Part shown: one piece after another, positions 36,519 through 46,615 of the stretch
How the letters are laid out: every line of letters starts with the position of its first letter
Numbering within the stretch: position 1 is the first letter of the stretch
Origin: Bradyrhizobium ivorense
GTDB taxonomy: Bacteria; Pseudomonadota; Alphaproteobacteria; Rhizobiales; Xanthobacteraceae
Reading direction: 5' to 3'
DNA length: 64,000 nt
Assembly: GCF_900696085.1 (NCBI RefSeq)
Contig: NZ_CAADFC020000022.1
Span: 124,001 to 188,000 of the forward strand
Translations under genes and position numbers: made by a program
Notes under the pieces: generated by a model
Databases searched by the model: none
What the model was told of the DNA's origin: nothing
The model's input: the letters and a program-made list of their open reading frames with translations, nothing else

Positions 36519-37919
36519 ATGCCCATTCAAGTGCTGATGCCTGCGCTGTCGCCCACCATGGAGAAGGGCAACCTCGCCAAATGGCTGAAAAAGGAAGGCG
36601 AGACCATCAAGTCCGGTGACGTCATCGCCGAGATCGAGACCGACAAGGCGACGATGGAAGTCGAGGCGACCGACGAGGGCACGCTCGGCAAGATCCTGAT
36701 TCCGGAAGGCACCGCCGACGTCGCGGTGAACACGCCGATCGCCACCATCCTCGCCGACGGCGAAAGCGCCGCCGATCTCGCCAAGGCGCCCGCCGCGCCG
36801 CCGCCGAAGGCCGAAGCCGCGCCGGCGGAAGCGAAGACGGAAGCCAAGGCCGAGGCGCCGGCACCCAAGCCTGCGGCGGCACCGGCCGCGCCGGCAGCTG
36901 TTGCGGCTGCCGATCCGGAAGTGCCCGAAGGCACCGAGATGGTGACGCAGACCATTCGCGAAGCGTTGCGCGACGCAATGGCCGAGGAGATGCGGCGCGA
37001 CGGCGACGTCTTCATCATGGGCGAGGAGGTCGCCGAATATCAGGGCGCCTACAAGGTGACCCAGGGCCTGCTGCAGGAATTCGGCGCGCGGCGCGTGATC
37101 GACACCCCGATCACCGAGCACGGCTTTGCCGGCGTCGGCATCGGTGCGGCGATGGCGGGCCTGAAGCCGATCGTCGAATTCATGACCTGGAATTTCGCGA
37201 TGCAGGCGATGGACCAGATCATCAACTCTGCGGGCAAGACGCTGTACATGTCCGGCGGCCAGATGGGCTGCTCGATCGTGTTCCGCGGGCCGAACGGCGC
37301 CGCCGCGCGCGTCGCCGCGCAGCACAGCCAGGACTACGCCGCCTGGTACTCCCAGATCCCCGGCCTCAAGGTGATCGCGCCGTATTCGGCCGCCGATTAC
37401 AAGGGCCTGCTGAAGGCTGCGATCCGCGATCCCAATCCGGTGATCTTCCTCGAGAACGAGGTGCTGTACGGCCACACCGGCGAGGTGCCGAAGCTCGCCG
37501 ACTTCATCGTGCCGATCGGCAAGGCCAAGATCGCGCGCCCCGGCAAGGACGTCACCCTCGTCTCCTGGGCGATGGGCATGTCCTATGCGCTGAAGGCCGC
37601 CGAAGAGCTTGCCAAGGAGGGCATCGAGGCCGAGGTCGTCGATCTCCGTACCATCCGTCCGATGGACACCGAGACCGTCGTCAACTCGGTGAAGAAGACC
37701 GGCCGTGCGGTCACGGTGGAAGAGGGCTGGCAGCAGAGCGGCGTCGGCGCCGAGGTCGCAGCACGGATCATGGAGCACGCCTTCGACTACCTCGATGCGC
37801 CGGTCGCGCGCGTCTCCGGCAAGGACGTGCCGATGCCCTATGCCCACAATCTCGAGAAGCTCGCCCTGCCGTCCGTCGCCGAGGTGGTCGCGGCCGCCAA
37901 GGCCGTGTCCTACCGGTAA
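36519..37919 (+). CDS. pdhB: Pyruvate dehydrogenase E1 component, beta subunit with lipoyl domain
   Basis: 466 residues. An N-terminal lipoyl domain (residues 1-80; modified K43 in E-T-D-K-A-T-M-E-V) is joined by an Ala/Pro linker (about 85-135) to the E1 beta domain (T-I-R-E-A-L-R-D-A-M, then G-A-Y-K-V-T-Q-G-L and the C-terminal R-V-S-G-K-D-V-P-M-P-Y). The extra lipoyl domain is a known feature of alphaproteobacterial PDH. The first 26 residues match those of pdhC almost exactly, and the Lys43 region is the same, showing descent from a shared lipoyl unit. 44 bases after pdhA. Confidence 0.98.
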   Translation: MPIQVLMPALSPTMEKGNLAKWLKKEGETIKSGDVIAEIETDKATMEVEATDEGTLGKILIPEGTADVAVNTPIATILADGESAADLAKAPAAPPPKAEAAPAEAKTEAKAEAPAPKPAAAPAAPAAVAAADPEVPEGTEMVTQTIREALRDAMAEEMRRDGDVFIMGEEVAEYQGAYKVTQGLLQEFGARRVIDTPITEHGFAGVGIGAAMAGLKPIVEFMTWNFAMQAMDQIINSAGKTLYMSGGQMGCSIVFRGPNGAAARVAAQHSQDYAAWYSQIPGLKVIAPYSAADYKGLLKAAIRDPNPVIFLENEVLYGHTGEVPKLADFIVPIGKAKIARPGKDVTLVSWAMGMSYALKAAEELAKEGIEAEVVDLRTIRPMDTETVVNSVKKTGRAVTVEEGWQQSGVGAEVAARIMEHAFDYLDAPVARVSGKDVPMPYAHNLEKLALPSVAEVVAAAKAVSYR

Positions 37920-37924
37920 GCCCC

Positions 37925-38230
37925 ATGGCCGGTCCCAAGGAGCAGCCGCTGCCGCCCGACGTGATGGGCCGCGACGACGCCATCGAGGTGCTGCGCGCTT
38001 TCGTGGTCGACGGCGGCCTGTCGATCGCGTTCCAGCGCGCGTTCGAGGAGCCGGACATGTGGGGGCTGATGCTCGTCGACATCGCCCGTCACGCCGCGCG
38101 CGCCTATGCCCGCGAGAGCGAATTCACCGAGGACGAAGCGCTCGCGCGCATCGTCGAGATGTTCGAAGCCGAAATCGCCCGGCCGACCGACATGGGCAAG
38201 ACCATGCCACGGTCGCAACAAGGTCACTGA
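37925..38230 (+). CDS. DUF5076 family protein inside the PDH operon
   Basis: 101 residues, starting 5 bases after the pdhB stop and ending 2 bases before the pdhC start, so it is translated within the operon. The pattern L-R-A-F-V-V-D-G-G-L-S-I-A-F and M-W-G-L-M-L-V-D-I-A-R-H-A-A-R-A-Y matches DUF5076, a small family found at this position in related genomes. No catalytic motif is evident. A role as an assembly or regulatory factor for the dehydrogenase complex is inference from position alone. Confidence 0.85.
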   Translation: MAGPKEQPLPPDVMGRDDAIEVLRAFVVDGGLSIAFQRAFEEPDMWGLMLVDIARHAARAYARESEFTEDEALARIVEMFEAEIARPTDMGKTMPRSQQGH

Positions 38231-38232
38231 CA

Positions 38233-39594
38233 ATGCCGATCAACATTCTCATGCCCGCGCTGTCGCCCACGATGGAAAAGGGCAACCTTGCCAAGTGGCT
38301 CAAGAAGGAGGGCGACAAGGTCAAGTCCGGCGACGTCATCGCGGAGATCGAGACCGACAAGGCGACGATGGAAGTCGAGGCGGTCGACGAGGGCACGATC
38401 GCAAAGATCCTGGTGCCCGAGGGCACCCAGGACGTGCCGGTCAACGACATCATCGCCGTGCTCGCCGGCGACGGGGAGGACGTCAAGGCGGCGGCCAGCG
38501 CCGGTGGCGCGCCGGCAGCGAAGCCGGCCGAGGCGCCAAAGCCCGCCGAAGCGCCGAAGCCGGCCGCCGCGGCACCGGGGCCCGCACCCGCGCCGGATGC
38601 CAAGCCGGCTCCCGCACCGGCGCCGCAGCCTGCCGCAGCGCCCGCTGCCGCGCAGGCCAATGGTCACGGCCGCATCTTCTCCTCGCCGCTGGCGCGCCGT
38701 CTCGCCAAGGATGCAGGGATCGATCTCGGCCGCATCAACGGCACCGGGCCGCACGGCCGCGTCATCGCGCGCGACGTCGAGGAGGCAAAATCCGGCAAGG
38801 GCCTGAAGGCGCCGGCGGCCGCGCCTGCCGCGGGGCCGAGCATCGCGCCGTCGATGTCGGACAAGCAGATTTTGGCGCTGTTCGAGCCCGGCAGCTACGA
38901 AGTCGTGCCGCATGACGGCATGCGTCGGACCATCGCACAGCGCCTGACGGCGTCGGTGCAGAGCGTCCCGCATTTCTACCTCACCATCGACTGCGACATC
39001 GGCAAGCTGCTCGCCGCGCGCGAGGAGATCAACGCCGCTGCGCCGAAGGACAAGGAGAAGAAGCCGCTCTACAAGATCTCGGTCAACGATTTCGTCATCA
39101 AGGCGATGGCGGTTGCGCTGCAGAAGATCCCGAACTGCAATGTGAGCTGGACCGAAGGCGGCATGGTCAAGCACAAGCATTCCGACGTCGGCGTTGCGGT
39201 GGCGATGCCGGGCGGCCTGATCACCCCGATCATCCGCAAGGCCGAGACCAAGACGCTGTCGACGATCTCCAACGAGATGAAGGATTTTGCGACGCGCGCC
39301 CGCGGCCGCAAGCTGAAGCCGGAAGAGTACCAGGGCGGCACCACGGCGGTGTCGAACCTCGGCATGTACGGCATCAACCACTTTACCGCTGTCATCAACC
39401 CCCCGCATGCGACGATCCTTGCGGTCGGCACCTCGGAGGAGCGGCCGGTGGTGCGCGGCGGCAAGATCGAGATCGCGCAGATGATGAGCGTGACGTTGTC
39501 GTGCGATCACCGCGCGATCGACGGCGCGCTCGGCGCCGAGCTGATCGGCGCCTTCAAGCAGCTGATCGAAAACCCCGTGATGATGATGGTCTGA
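38233..39594 (+). CDS. pdhC: Pyruvate dehydrogenase E2 (dihydrolipoamide acetyltransferase)
   Basis: 453 residues. Lipoyl domain (1-80, K43), Ala/Pro linker (about 85-140), peripheral-subunit-binding domain (S-P-L-A-R-R-L-A-K-D-A-G-I-D, about 152-190), second linker and the acetyltransferase core with the catalytic C-D-H-R-A-I-D-G near the C-terminus. One lipoyl domain only, compensated by the one on pdhB. The start at 38233 matches the lipoyl domain start. An open frame extends upstream over pdhB in another phase and is not part of the protein. Confidence 0.98.
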   Translation: MPINILMPALSPTMEKGNLAKWLKKEGDKVKSGDVIAEIETDKATMEVEAVDEGTIAKILVPEGTQDVPVNDIIAVLAGDGEDVKAAASAGGAPAAKPAEAPKPAEAPKPAAAAPGPAPAPDAKPAPAPAPQPAAAPAAAQANGHGRIFSSPLARRLAKDAGIDLGRINGTGPHGRVIARDVEEAKSGKGLKAPAAAPAAGPSIAPSMSDKQILALFEPGSYEVVPHDGMRRTIAQRLTASVQSVPHFYLTIDCDIGKLLAAREEINAAAPKDKEKKPLYKISVNDFVIKAMAVALQKIPNCNVSWTEGGMVKHKHSDVGVAVAMPGGLITPIIRKAETKTLSTISNEMKDFATRARGRKLKPEEYQGGTTAVSNLGMYGINHFTAVINPPHATILAVGTSEERPVVRGGKIEIAQMMSVTLSCDHRAIDGALGAELIGAFKQLIENPVMMMV

Positions 39595-39606
39595 CGGGCA
39601 TCGGTC

Positions 39607-39783
39607 ATGTACGCGATCTACGGTCCGTACGTCCTGCTCGCCGCCATCGCCGTTGCGTCGATCATTGCGGTCAATCGTGACCTCGTATCCACGATCCAGT
39701 TCAGGGTCATGATCATCGGCGCGGGCGTGCTCGCGCTGATCTGGACGGTGATCCTCGGCGTGTTTTGGCCGGAACATGGATAA
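39607..39783 (+). CDS. Small two-helix membrane protein in the PDH operon (58 aa)
   Basis: Read directly from the sequence: ATG at 39607, TAA at 39781-39783. The product begins MYAIYGPYVLLAAIAVASII and ends GVFWPEHG, with hydrophobic segments at about 8-22 and 34-52, so it is predicted to be a membrane hairpin. It lies 12 bases after pdhC, and its stop overlaps the next start (TAATG), indicating translational coupling. No family recognised. Confidence comes from operon position, coupling and composition. Confidence 0.6.
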   Translation: MYAIYGPYVLLAAIAVASIIAVNRDLVSTIQFRVMIIGAGVLALIWTVILGVFWPEHG

Positions 39784-40025
39784 TGGCCGACAGACGGATC
39801 ACGCGCTGGCCCTGGATCTCGCTGCTGCTGTCGGCCGCCGCCGCGCTCAATCCGGTCGGGCTGGACATTCTGCGCTCCGCGTTCTTTGCCGGCGAGCAGC
39901 TGGCGCGGAGCATCGGCCAGGCCGTCGTGCTGATCGCCGTGGTCATCATGGCCCTGGTCATCGCCCTCGAATGGCTGGTCAGGTTGTTGATCACAAGAAG
40001 CCGCGCCCGCGGTGTCACAAGTTGA
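39783..40025 (+). CDS. Small membrane protein coupled to the previous gene
   Basis: 80 residues starting at the ATG inside TAATG, overlapping the preceding stop by one base. The N-terminus is basic (M-A-D-R-R-I-T-R-W), followed by a moderately hydrophobic helix (about 11-27) and a strong membrane helix (about 46-69), then R-S-R-A-R. Predicted inner-membrane protein. It ends 17 bases before lpd. No family recognised; with the preceding gene it forms a two-gene membrane insert between pdhC and lpd. Confidence 0.65.
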   Translation: MADRRITRWPWISLLLSAAAALNPVGLDILRSAFFAGEQLARSIGQAVVLIAVVIMALVIALEWLVRLLITRSRARGVTS

Positions 40026-40042
40026 GTTGAATGGGAGCCGTC

Positions 40043-41464
40043 ATGGCCGACACATCTTTCGACGTCATCATCATCGGCTCCGGTCCCGGCGGCTACGTTA
40101 CGGCGATCCGTGCCGCGCAGCTCGGCTTCAAGACCGCGATCGTCGAGAAATCCTATCTCGGCGGCATCTGCCTGAACTGGGGCTGCATCCCGACCAAGGC
40201 GCTGCTGCGCTCGGCCGAGATCTATCACTACATGCAGCACGCCAAGGACTATGGGCTGTCGGCCGACAACGTCTCGTTCGATCCGAAGGCCGTGGTGCAG
40301 CGCTCGCGCGGGGTCTCCAAGCGGCTCAACGACGGCGTCGGCTTCCTGATGAAGAAGAACAAGGTTGCTGTGATCTGGGGCGATGCCAGCATCGATGCGC
40401 CCGGCAAGATCACAGTGAAGAAGTCGGCGGTCGAGGCGCCGAAGGGCGCGCTCGGCGAGGGCGCGTACCAGGCAAAGCACATCATCATCGCGACCGGCGC
40501 GCGGCCGCGCGTGCTGCCGGGGCTCGAGCCCGACAAGAAGCTGGTCTGGACCTATTTTGAGGCGATGGTGCCGGACCGGATGCCGAAGTCGTTGCTGGTT
40601 GTCGGCTCGGGCGCGATCGGCATCGAGTTCGCCTCGTTCTTCCACACCATGGGCGCCGACGTCACCGTGGTCGAGGTGCTGCCGCAGATCCTTCCCGTCG
40701 AGGATGCCGAGATCGCGGGGCTAGCGCGCAAGCGGTTCGAGAAGATGGGGATCAAGATCCTCACCTCGACCAAAGTGACAAAACTCGAGAAGAAGGCCGA
40801 CAGCGTGGTCGCGACCATCGACGACGGCAAGGGTTCTCCGCAGGCCAAGGAGTTCGAGCGCGTCATCTCCGCGGTCGGCGTGGTCGGCAATATCGAGAAT
40901 CTCAGGCTGGAGAAGCTCGGGGTGAAGACCGACCGCGGCTGCATCGTGATCGACGGCCTCGGCAAAACCAACGTGCCCGGCATCTACGCGATCGGCGACG
41001 TCGCCGGCCCGCCGATGCTCGCGCACAAGGCCGAGCATGAGGGCGTGATCTGCATCGAGGCGATCAAGGGCCTGCATCCGCATCCGATGGACAAGCTGAT
41101 GATCCCGGGTTGCACCTATTGCCACCCGCAGGTCGCCTCCGTCGGGCTCACCGAAGCCATGGCGAAGGAGGGCGGCCGCGAGATCCGCGTCGGCCGCTTC
41201 CCGTTCGTTGGTAACGGCAAGGCGATCGCACTCGGCGAGGACCATGGCCTGGTCAAGGTCGTCTTCGACAAGAAGACCGGGCAGCTGCTCGGCGCGCACA
41301 TGATCGGCGCCGAGGTGACCGAACTGATCCAGGGCTATGTCGTCGCGATGAACCTGGAGACCACGGAAGAGGAGCTGATGCACACCGTGTTCCCGCATCC
41401 GACCCTATCCGAAATGATGAAGGAAGCGGTGCTCGACGCGTATGGCCGGGTGCTGAATATTTGA
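40043..41464 (+). CDS. lpd: Dihydrolipoamide dehydrogenase (E3)
   Basis: A 473-residue flavoprotein reoxidising dihydrolipoamide. FAD motif I-I-G-S-G-P-G-G-Y at 10-18, redox disulfide C43-L-N-W-G-C48, NAD-binding G-S-G-A-I-G-I-E-F, A-I-G-D-V-A-G-P and the C-terminal H-P-H-P-T-L-S-E with its catalytic His-Glu pair are present. ATG 40043 is preferred because GGGAG lies just before it; ATG 40031 would add four residues. Last gene of the PDH operon; a palindromic repeat follows at 41477. Confidence 0.98.
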   Translation: MADTSFDVIIIGSGPGGYVTAIRAAQLGFKTAIVEKSYLGGICLNWGCIPTKALLRSAEIYHYMQHAKDYGLSADNVSFDPKAVVQRSRGVSKRLNDGVGFLMKKNKVAVIWGDASIDAPGKITVKKSAVEAPKGALGEGAYQAKHIIIATGARPRVLPGLEPDKKLVWTYFEAMVPDRMPKSLLVVGSGAIGIEFASFFHTMGADVTVVEVLPQILPVEDAEIAGLARKRFEKMGIKILTSTKVTKLEKKADSVVATIDDGKGSPQAKEFERVISAVGVVGNIENLRLEKLGVKTDRGCIVIDGLGKTNVPGIYAIGDVAGPPMLAHKAEHEGVICIEAIKGLHPHPMDKLMIPGCTYCHPQVASVGLTEAMAKEGGREIRVGRFPFVGNGKAIALGEDHGLVKVVFDKKTGQLLGAHMIGAEVTELIQGYVVAMNLETTEEELMHTVFPHPTLSEMMKEAVLDAYGRVLNI

Positions 41465-41476
41465 CGAACGCCGTCC

Positions 41477-41591
41477 CCGTCATCCTGAGGTGCTCGCGAA
41501 GCGAGCCTCGAAGGATGCACGGCCGAGATCTAGCAGCCGGGCTCGTCGCCCTTCGAGGGCCGCTGAAGGAGCGGCCACCTCAGGGTGACGG
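41477..41591. repeat. Palindromic repeat (GTCATCCTGAGGTG type)
   Basis: Ends CCGTCATCCTGAGGTG (41477-41492) and CACCTCAGGGTGACGG (41576-41591) are inverted copies with one mismatch. Inner hairpins include GCTCGCGAAGCGAGC. It fills the gap between lpd and the threonine synthase gene and could terminate the PDH transcript. Confidence 0.85.
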
Positions 41592-41635
41592 GTCTTGGAG
41601 TGGTGAACCGAAAAACAAGAAAGACGGAAACCGTG

Positions 41636-42874
<1,239 letters not shown>

Positions 42875-42892
42875 GCGCGATCATTTGTAGGT

Positions 42893-42980
42893 CGTCATTG
42901 CGAGCGAAGCGAAGCAATCCATCTCACCGCATATGCTGAAGCATGGATTGCTTCGTCGCTTCGCTCCTTGCAAAGACGAG
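42893..42980. repeat. Palindromic repeat, CGTCATTGCGAG family, copy 3 (degenerate right end)
   Basis: Left arm CGTCATTGCGAGCGAAGCG is intact, while the right arm ends CTTGCAAAGACGAG with mismatches. The inner AAGCAATCCAT/ATGGATTGCTT pair remains. It lies between thrC and the TctC-type gene. Confidence 0.85.
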
Positions 42981-43001
42981 GTCATTTTGAGGGAGTGAGC
43001 G

Positions 43002-43970
43002 ATGCGGAGACTGGTTCTGGCCGTGCTGGCGATGTTGGCGTTCACCGGGGCCGGTTTGGCGCAAAGCTATCCGGCGCACCCGATCACCATCATCGTGCCG
43101 TTCTCGGCCGGTGGGCCGTCGGATGCGATGGCGCGCGTGCTCGGCGAGCGCATGAAGCAGTCGCTCGGCGAGGTGCTGCTGATCGAGAACGTCACCGGCG
43201 CGGGCGGTTCGATCGGCGTCGGCCGCGCGGTGCGCTCCGCGCCTGACGGCTACACCGTTTCGTTCGGCCATCTCGGCACCCATGTCGCGAACGGTGCGAT
43301 CTACAAGCTCGGCTACGACCTCGTGGCGGACCTCGAGCCGGTGGTGCTGCTGCCGAGCAATCCGATGATCATCGTCAGCAAGAACGCGGTGCCGGCCAAG
43401 TCGCTGAAGGAGCTCCTGGACTGGCTGAAGTCGCGGCCGCAGCCACCGACCGCGGGCACCGCCGGGGCGGGCAGCGGCAGCCACATCGCCGGGCTCTACT
43501 TTGAAAACGTCTCCGGCATCAAGCTGCAATACGTGCCGTATCGCGGCACCGGTCCGGCGCTGAACGATCTCGTCGCGGGGCAGATCGACATCATCGTCGA
43601 CCAGACCTCGAACTCGATCAACCAGGTCCGCGCCGGCAACATCCGCGCCTACGCCGTCACCGACTCCAAGCGCGTCGAGAACGCCAAGGACGTTCCGACC
43701 GTGGACGAGGCTGGGCTGCCGGGTTTCCACATGACGCTGTGGTCCGGCCTCTGGGTGCCGAAAGGCACGCCGAAGGAGATCATCGCCAAGCTCAACGCGG
43801 CGGCGGTCGAGGCGCTGAACGATCCGGCGGTGCAGAAGCAGCTGGAAAATCTCGGCCTGCAGATGCCGCCCAAGGACCAGCTCACGCCCGAAGCACTCGG
43901 CGCCTGGCAGAAGGCCGAGATCGCAAAATGGTGGCCGATGATCAAAGCCGCCAATGTGAAGGTGGATTAA
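43002..43970 (+). CDS. Tripartite tricarboxylate transporter substrate-binding protein (TctC/Bug family)
   Basis: A 322-residue periplasmic binding protein with a clear signal peptide ending G-L-A-Q. The mature start Y-P-A-H-P-I-T-I-I-V-P-F-S-A-G-G-P-S-D is the Bug/TctC hallmark, with A-G-G-S-I-G-V-G soon after and G-V-K... replaced here by F-E-N-V-S-G-I-K-L-Q-Y-V-P-Y-R-G. These proteins bind small carboxylates. No TctA or TctB membrane genes are adjacent, so it is an orphan, as most Bug proteins are. Flanked on both sides by palindromic repeats. Confidence 0.92.
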   Translation: MRRLVLAVLAMLAFTGAGLAQSYPAHPITIIVPFSAGGPSDAMARVLGERMKQSLGEVLLIENVTGAGGSIGVGRAVRSAPDGYTVSFGHLGTHVANGAIYKLGYDLVADLEPVVLLPSNPMIIVSKNAVPAKSLKELLDWLKSRPQPPTAGTAGAGSGSHIAGLYFENVSGIKLQYVPYRGTGPALNDLVAGQIDIIVDQTSNSINQVRAGNIRAYAVTDSKRVENAKDVPTVDEAGLPGFHMTLWSGLWVPKGTPKEIIAKLNAAAVEALNDPAVQKQLENLGLQMPPKDQLTPEALGAWQKAEIAKWWPMIKAANVKVD

Positions 43971-43988
43971 GGCTCGATCTTTCCACAG

Positions 43989-44106
43989 GTCGTCCTGGCG
44001 AAAGCCAGGACCCATAACCACCGCCGTTGATTTTGCGAAGGCTGGGGCCCCATCAAGCTCCAGCCATCGCATTTGTGGTAATGGGTCCTGGCTTTCGCCA
44101 GGACGA
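43989..44106. repeat. Palindromic repeat (GTCGTCCTGGCGAAAGCCAGGAC type)
   Basis: Each end is itself a hairpin (GTCCTGGC-GAAA-GCCAGGAC), and the two ends are inverted copies of one another, ATGGGTCCTGG pairing with CCAGGACCCAT. It lies between the convergent TctC-type gene and the lytic transglycosylase stop at 44113. Confidence 0.88.
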
Positions 44107-44112
44107 CGGTGA

Positions 44113-46332
44113 CTACTGGGACGGGACCGTTGCACCCGCCGGCGCCGCGTTGGTCTCCTGTGTCGCGGCGGGCCCGCCGGCCTTGGCCATCGCCGCGCCG
44201 GCGTCGTCGAAGCGCGCCTGATAGACGGCGAGATTCTCGATCACGCGCTGCACGTAGTTGCGGGTCTCCGAGAGCGGAATCCGCTCCACCCAGTCGACCG
44301 GATCGACATTGGGATCGCGCGGGTCACCATAGGCCTTGACCCAGTCGCGGACCCGGCCGCGGCCGGCGTTGTAGCCGGCGAAGGTCATGATGTGGTTGCC
44401 GCGATACTCCGACAGCAGCGCGCTCAGCTCGGCCGCGCCCATCTGGGTGTTGTAGACGGGATCGGAGACCATCCTGCTCCAGTCGTAGCTGACCTTGAAG
44501 CGCTTTGCGGTGTCGCGGCCGGCTTCCGGCGTCACCTGCATCAGCCCGACGGCGTTTGCGGCCGACTTGTCGCGCTGGTCGAAGGCACTCTCGGTGCGCG
44601 CCACCGAATAGGTCATGCTGCGCCCGATATCGGGCGCGACCGGCGTGTGTTTTGGAATGCCGATGGTCGGGAAGGCATAGTAGTCGAGCGCAAAGCCGCG
44701 GCCGAGCGCGATCTTGCCAATCTGCAGCATGGCTTTGGCGTCGTTGCGGCGGCCGGTGAGCTCGCCCAGCGCTTCGAGCATCCCGACATCGGTGCTTTCC
44801 TCGGCAAGGTCGGCGACGAAATAGAGCACGACGTCGGGCTCGCCGATCGCATACAGCATGTCGGCGGCGCGCACCCGCTCGTCGGCCGCCGCGCTCTCGG
44901 TGCTTGCGGCGGGCGAGGGGGCGCGCAGGTCGAGGCCGTCACGCCCGAGCTTCGCCAGCGCGAGCTGGCCGTAATAGGCCGTCGGGTAGCGCGTGGCCGC
45001 TTCGTAATCGGCGCGCATCACCGCCCGGTTGCCGAGCGCCTCGGCGACGCGGCCGCGCCAATAGGCGGCGCGCGCCAGCACGGTCGGGTTGGTCTGGCCT
45101 TCGTCGATCCGCGCGAAATGCGCCGCGGCGGTCTTGGCGTCGTCGAGATAACGCAGCGCGATCCAGCCGCACATGAAGTGCAGGTCGGAGCGATAGTACG
45201 GGTTGTCCGGCAACGCCGCGGGACGGATCACGTCGTAGGCGGTCTGGAACTTGCCCTGGTCGAGCAGCTTGCGGGCCAGCAGGCGCCGCTCACGCCACCA
45301 TTGGTCGGTGTCCTGCTGCGCCATTGTCTCCGGCGCTGCCGCGATCCCGACGCGCGCCGCGTCGTCGATGCGGTTCTGCGCCAGCAGCCACTGCATGCGG
45401 CACAGCGTGTAGCCGAGATCGCGCCGGGCATCCTCCGGCACATCGTTGAGCATGTCCTCGGCCTTGCTCGATTTGCCGCGGGCGGCGCCGCAGGCCTTCA
45501 CGATCGCGAGCTCGTCGTCGCCGAGCCGCTGCGCGGCACGCCGTGCCCCGGCAAGGTCCTTGGCGCCGATCCGCTTGTCCATGCGCGCGCGATGGTCGTC
45601 GCGGGTCAGGAGATCCTTGAACGCGTCATAGGCATCGCTCTCGGTCCGATCGGACAGATCCTCCGACCGCCATGCCTCGCGCACCAGCCGCGTGGCGCCG
45701 TCGCGGTCGCCCTCGCCAAGCAGCACGCGGGCGAGGGCGAACTTGCCCTTGGCGCTCAGCGGCTGATCGAGCGTGAAGCCGTGCACCGTGGCGGCATTGC
45801 TGCGCTCCTGCCACATCCGCGCTTCGGCGCGGCGGCGCAGCAGCGTCACGCTCGGCCAGCCCGGATTGGCGGCAACGAAGGCCGCGTAGCGGCTGAACGG
45901 CGCGTTCGACTCGGAATGGCGCAGCAGGTACCACTCGACGAGCTTTTGGCCGACAGGATCGGTGATCGTGCCTTGAATTTCGGTTGCTTCGCCGGTCTTG
46001 CCCCGGCGCGCGGCGACGATCGCATCCTTGATCAAAGCGAGATCGCCGGACAGTTGCGGGGCCGCCGGCTTCTCCGCCGCGGGCTTCGCTTCGGCGGATT
46101 TGGACGCGGCGGATTTGGCCTTTGCAGATTTGCGTTTCTCGGCGCCGCGCTTGGCATGCCGGCGCTTGCCGGACGTCGCCTCACGCGTCTTGGCGCCATG
46201 CGCCTTCTTGTCCGCCGCGTGCGAGCTCTTGGCTTGTGGTTGGTGGTGCGGCTTGGCGGGCGCCTTGACTGGAAGCAGCGCAAGCGAAGCGGCGGTGGCG
46301 AAGCACGCCAACGGACGTAGGCAACGGTTCAT
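44113..46332 (-). CDS. slt: Soluble lytic murein transglycosylase
   Basis: A 739-residue exported enzyme cutting peptidoglycan to 1,6-anhydro ends. It has a signal peptide, then a Lys/Ala/Glu-rich low-complexity segment (about residues 30-95), a long helical superhelical region (U/L domains) and a C-terminal Slt domain. There the catalytic Glu lies in V-A-R-T-E-S-A-F, followed by A-V-G-L-M-Q-V-T-P and A-G-Y-N-A-G-R-G-R-V. The low-complexity stretch resembles linkers that bind the wall. Divergent from the SMP-30 gene with a 283-base gap in which I see nothing definite. Confidence 0.93.
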   Translation of the reverse strand: MNRCLRPLACFATAASLALLPVKAPAKPHHQPQAKSSHAADKKAHGAKTREATSGKRRHAKRGAEKRKSAKAKSAASKSAEAKPAAEKPAAPQLSGDLALIKDAIVAARRGKTGEATEIQGTITDPVGQKLVEWYLLRHSESNAPFSRYAAFVAANPGWPSVTLLRRRAEARMWQERSNAATVHGFTLDQPLSAKGKFALARVLLGEGDRDGATRLVREAWRSEDLSDRTESDAYDAFKDLLTRDDHRARMDKRIGAKDLAGARRAAQRLGDDELAIVKACGAARGKSSKAEDMLNDVPEDARRDLGYTLCRMQWLLAQNRIDDAARVGIAAAPETMAQQDTDQWWRERRLLARKLLDQGKFQTAYDVIRPAALPDNPYYRSDLHFMCGWIALRYLDDAKTAAAHFARIDEGQTNPTVLARAAYWRGRVAEALGNRAVMRADYEAATRYPTAYYGQLALAKLGRDGLDLRAPSPAASTESAAADERVRAADMLYAIGEPDVVLYFVADLAEESTDVGMLEALGELTGRRNDAKAMLQIGKIALGRGFALDYYAFPTIGIPKHTPVAPDIGRSMTYSVARTESAFDQRDKSAANAVGLMQVTPEAGRDTAKRFKVSYDWSRMVSDPVYNTQMGAAELSALLSEYRGNHIMTFAGYNAGRGRVRDWVKAYGDPRDPNVDPVDWVERIPLSETRNYVQRVIENLAVYQARFDDAGAAMAKAGGPAATQETNAAPAGATVPSQ

Positions 46333-46615
46333 TCCCTGGTCCCCCCTGCGAAACCATCAGGCACAAACGGAGCGTCACACGCGGCACAACCGCCGCAGAA
46401 TACCACTACCCTCGATTCTCAGAATTAACGCTTGGTGCAACTCAACAGGGAAAAGGCGGCAAAATAAGGCACATGGCGTGTGGAACTCGGCGGAACCCCC
46501 AAGTTCCGGGCCGCCATCATCGCGCTCCGGTCGGCGCCGGGCGCATTTACCGGTCGTCCTGGCGCATTATTCTCGTTGCCGAGAGAATCGGAGGCTCCGC
46601 GGATGCGATCACGTC

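Noticed and set aside
44392..46320. A 642-codon frame antisense to the lytic transglycosylase gene
   Set aside because: Shadow of slt; no domain pattern.
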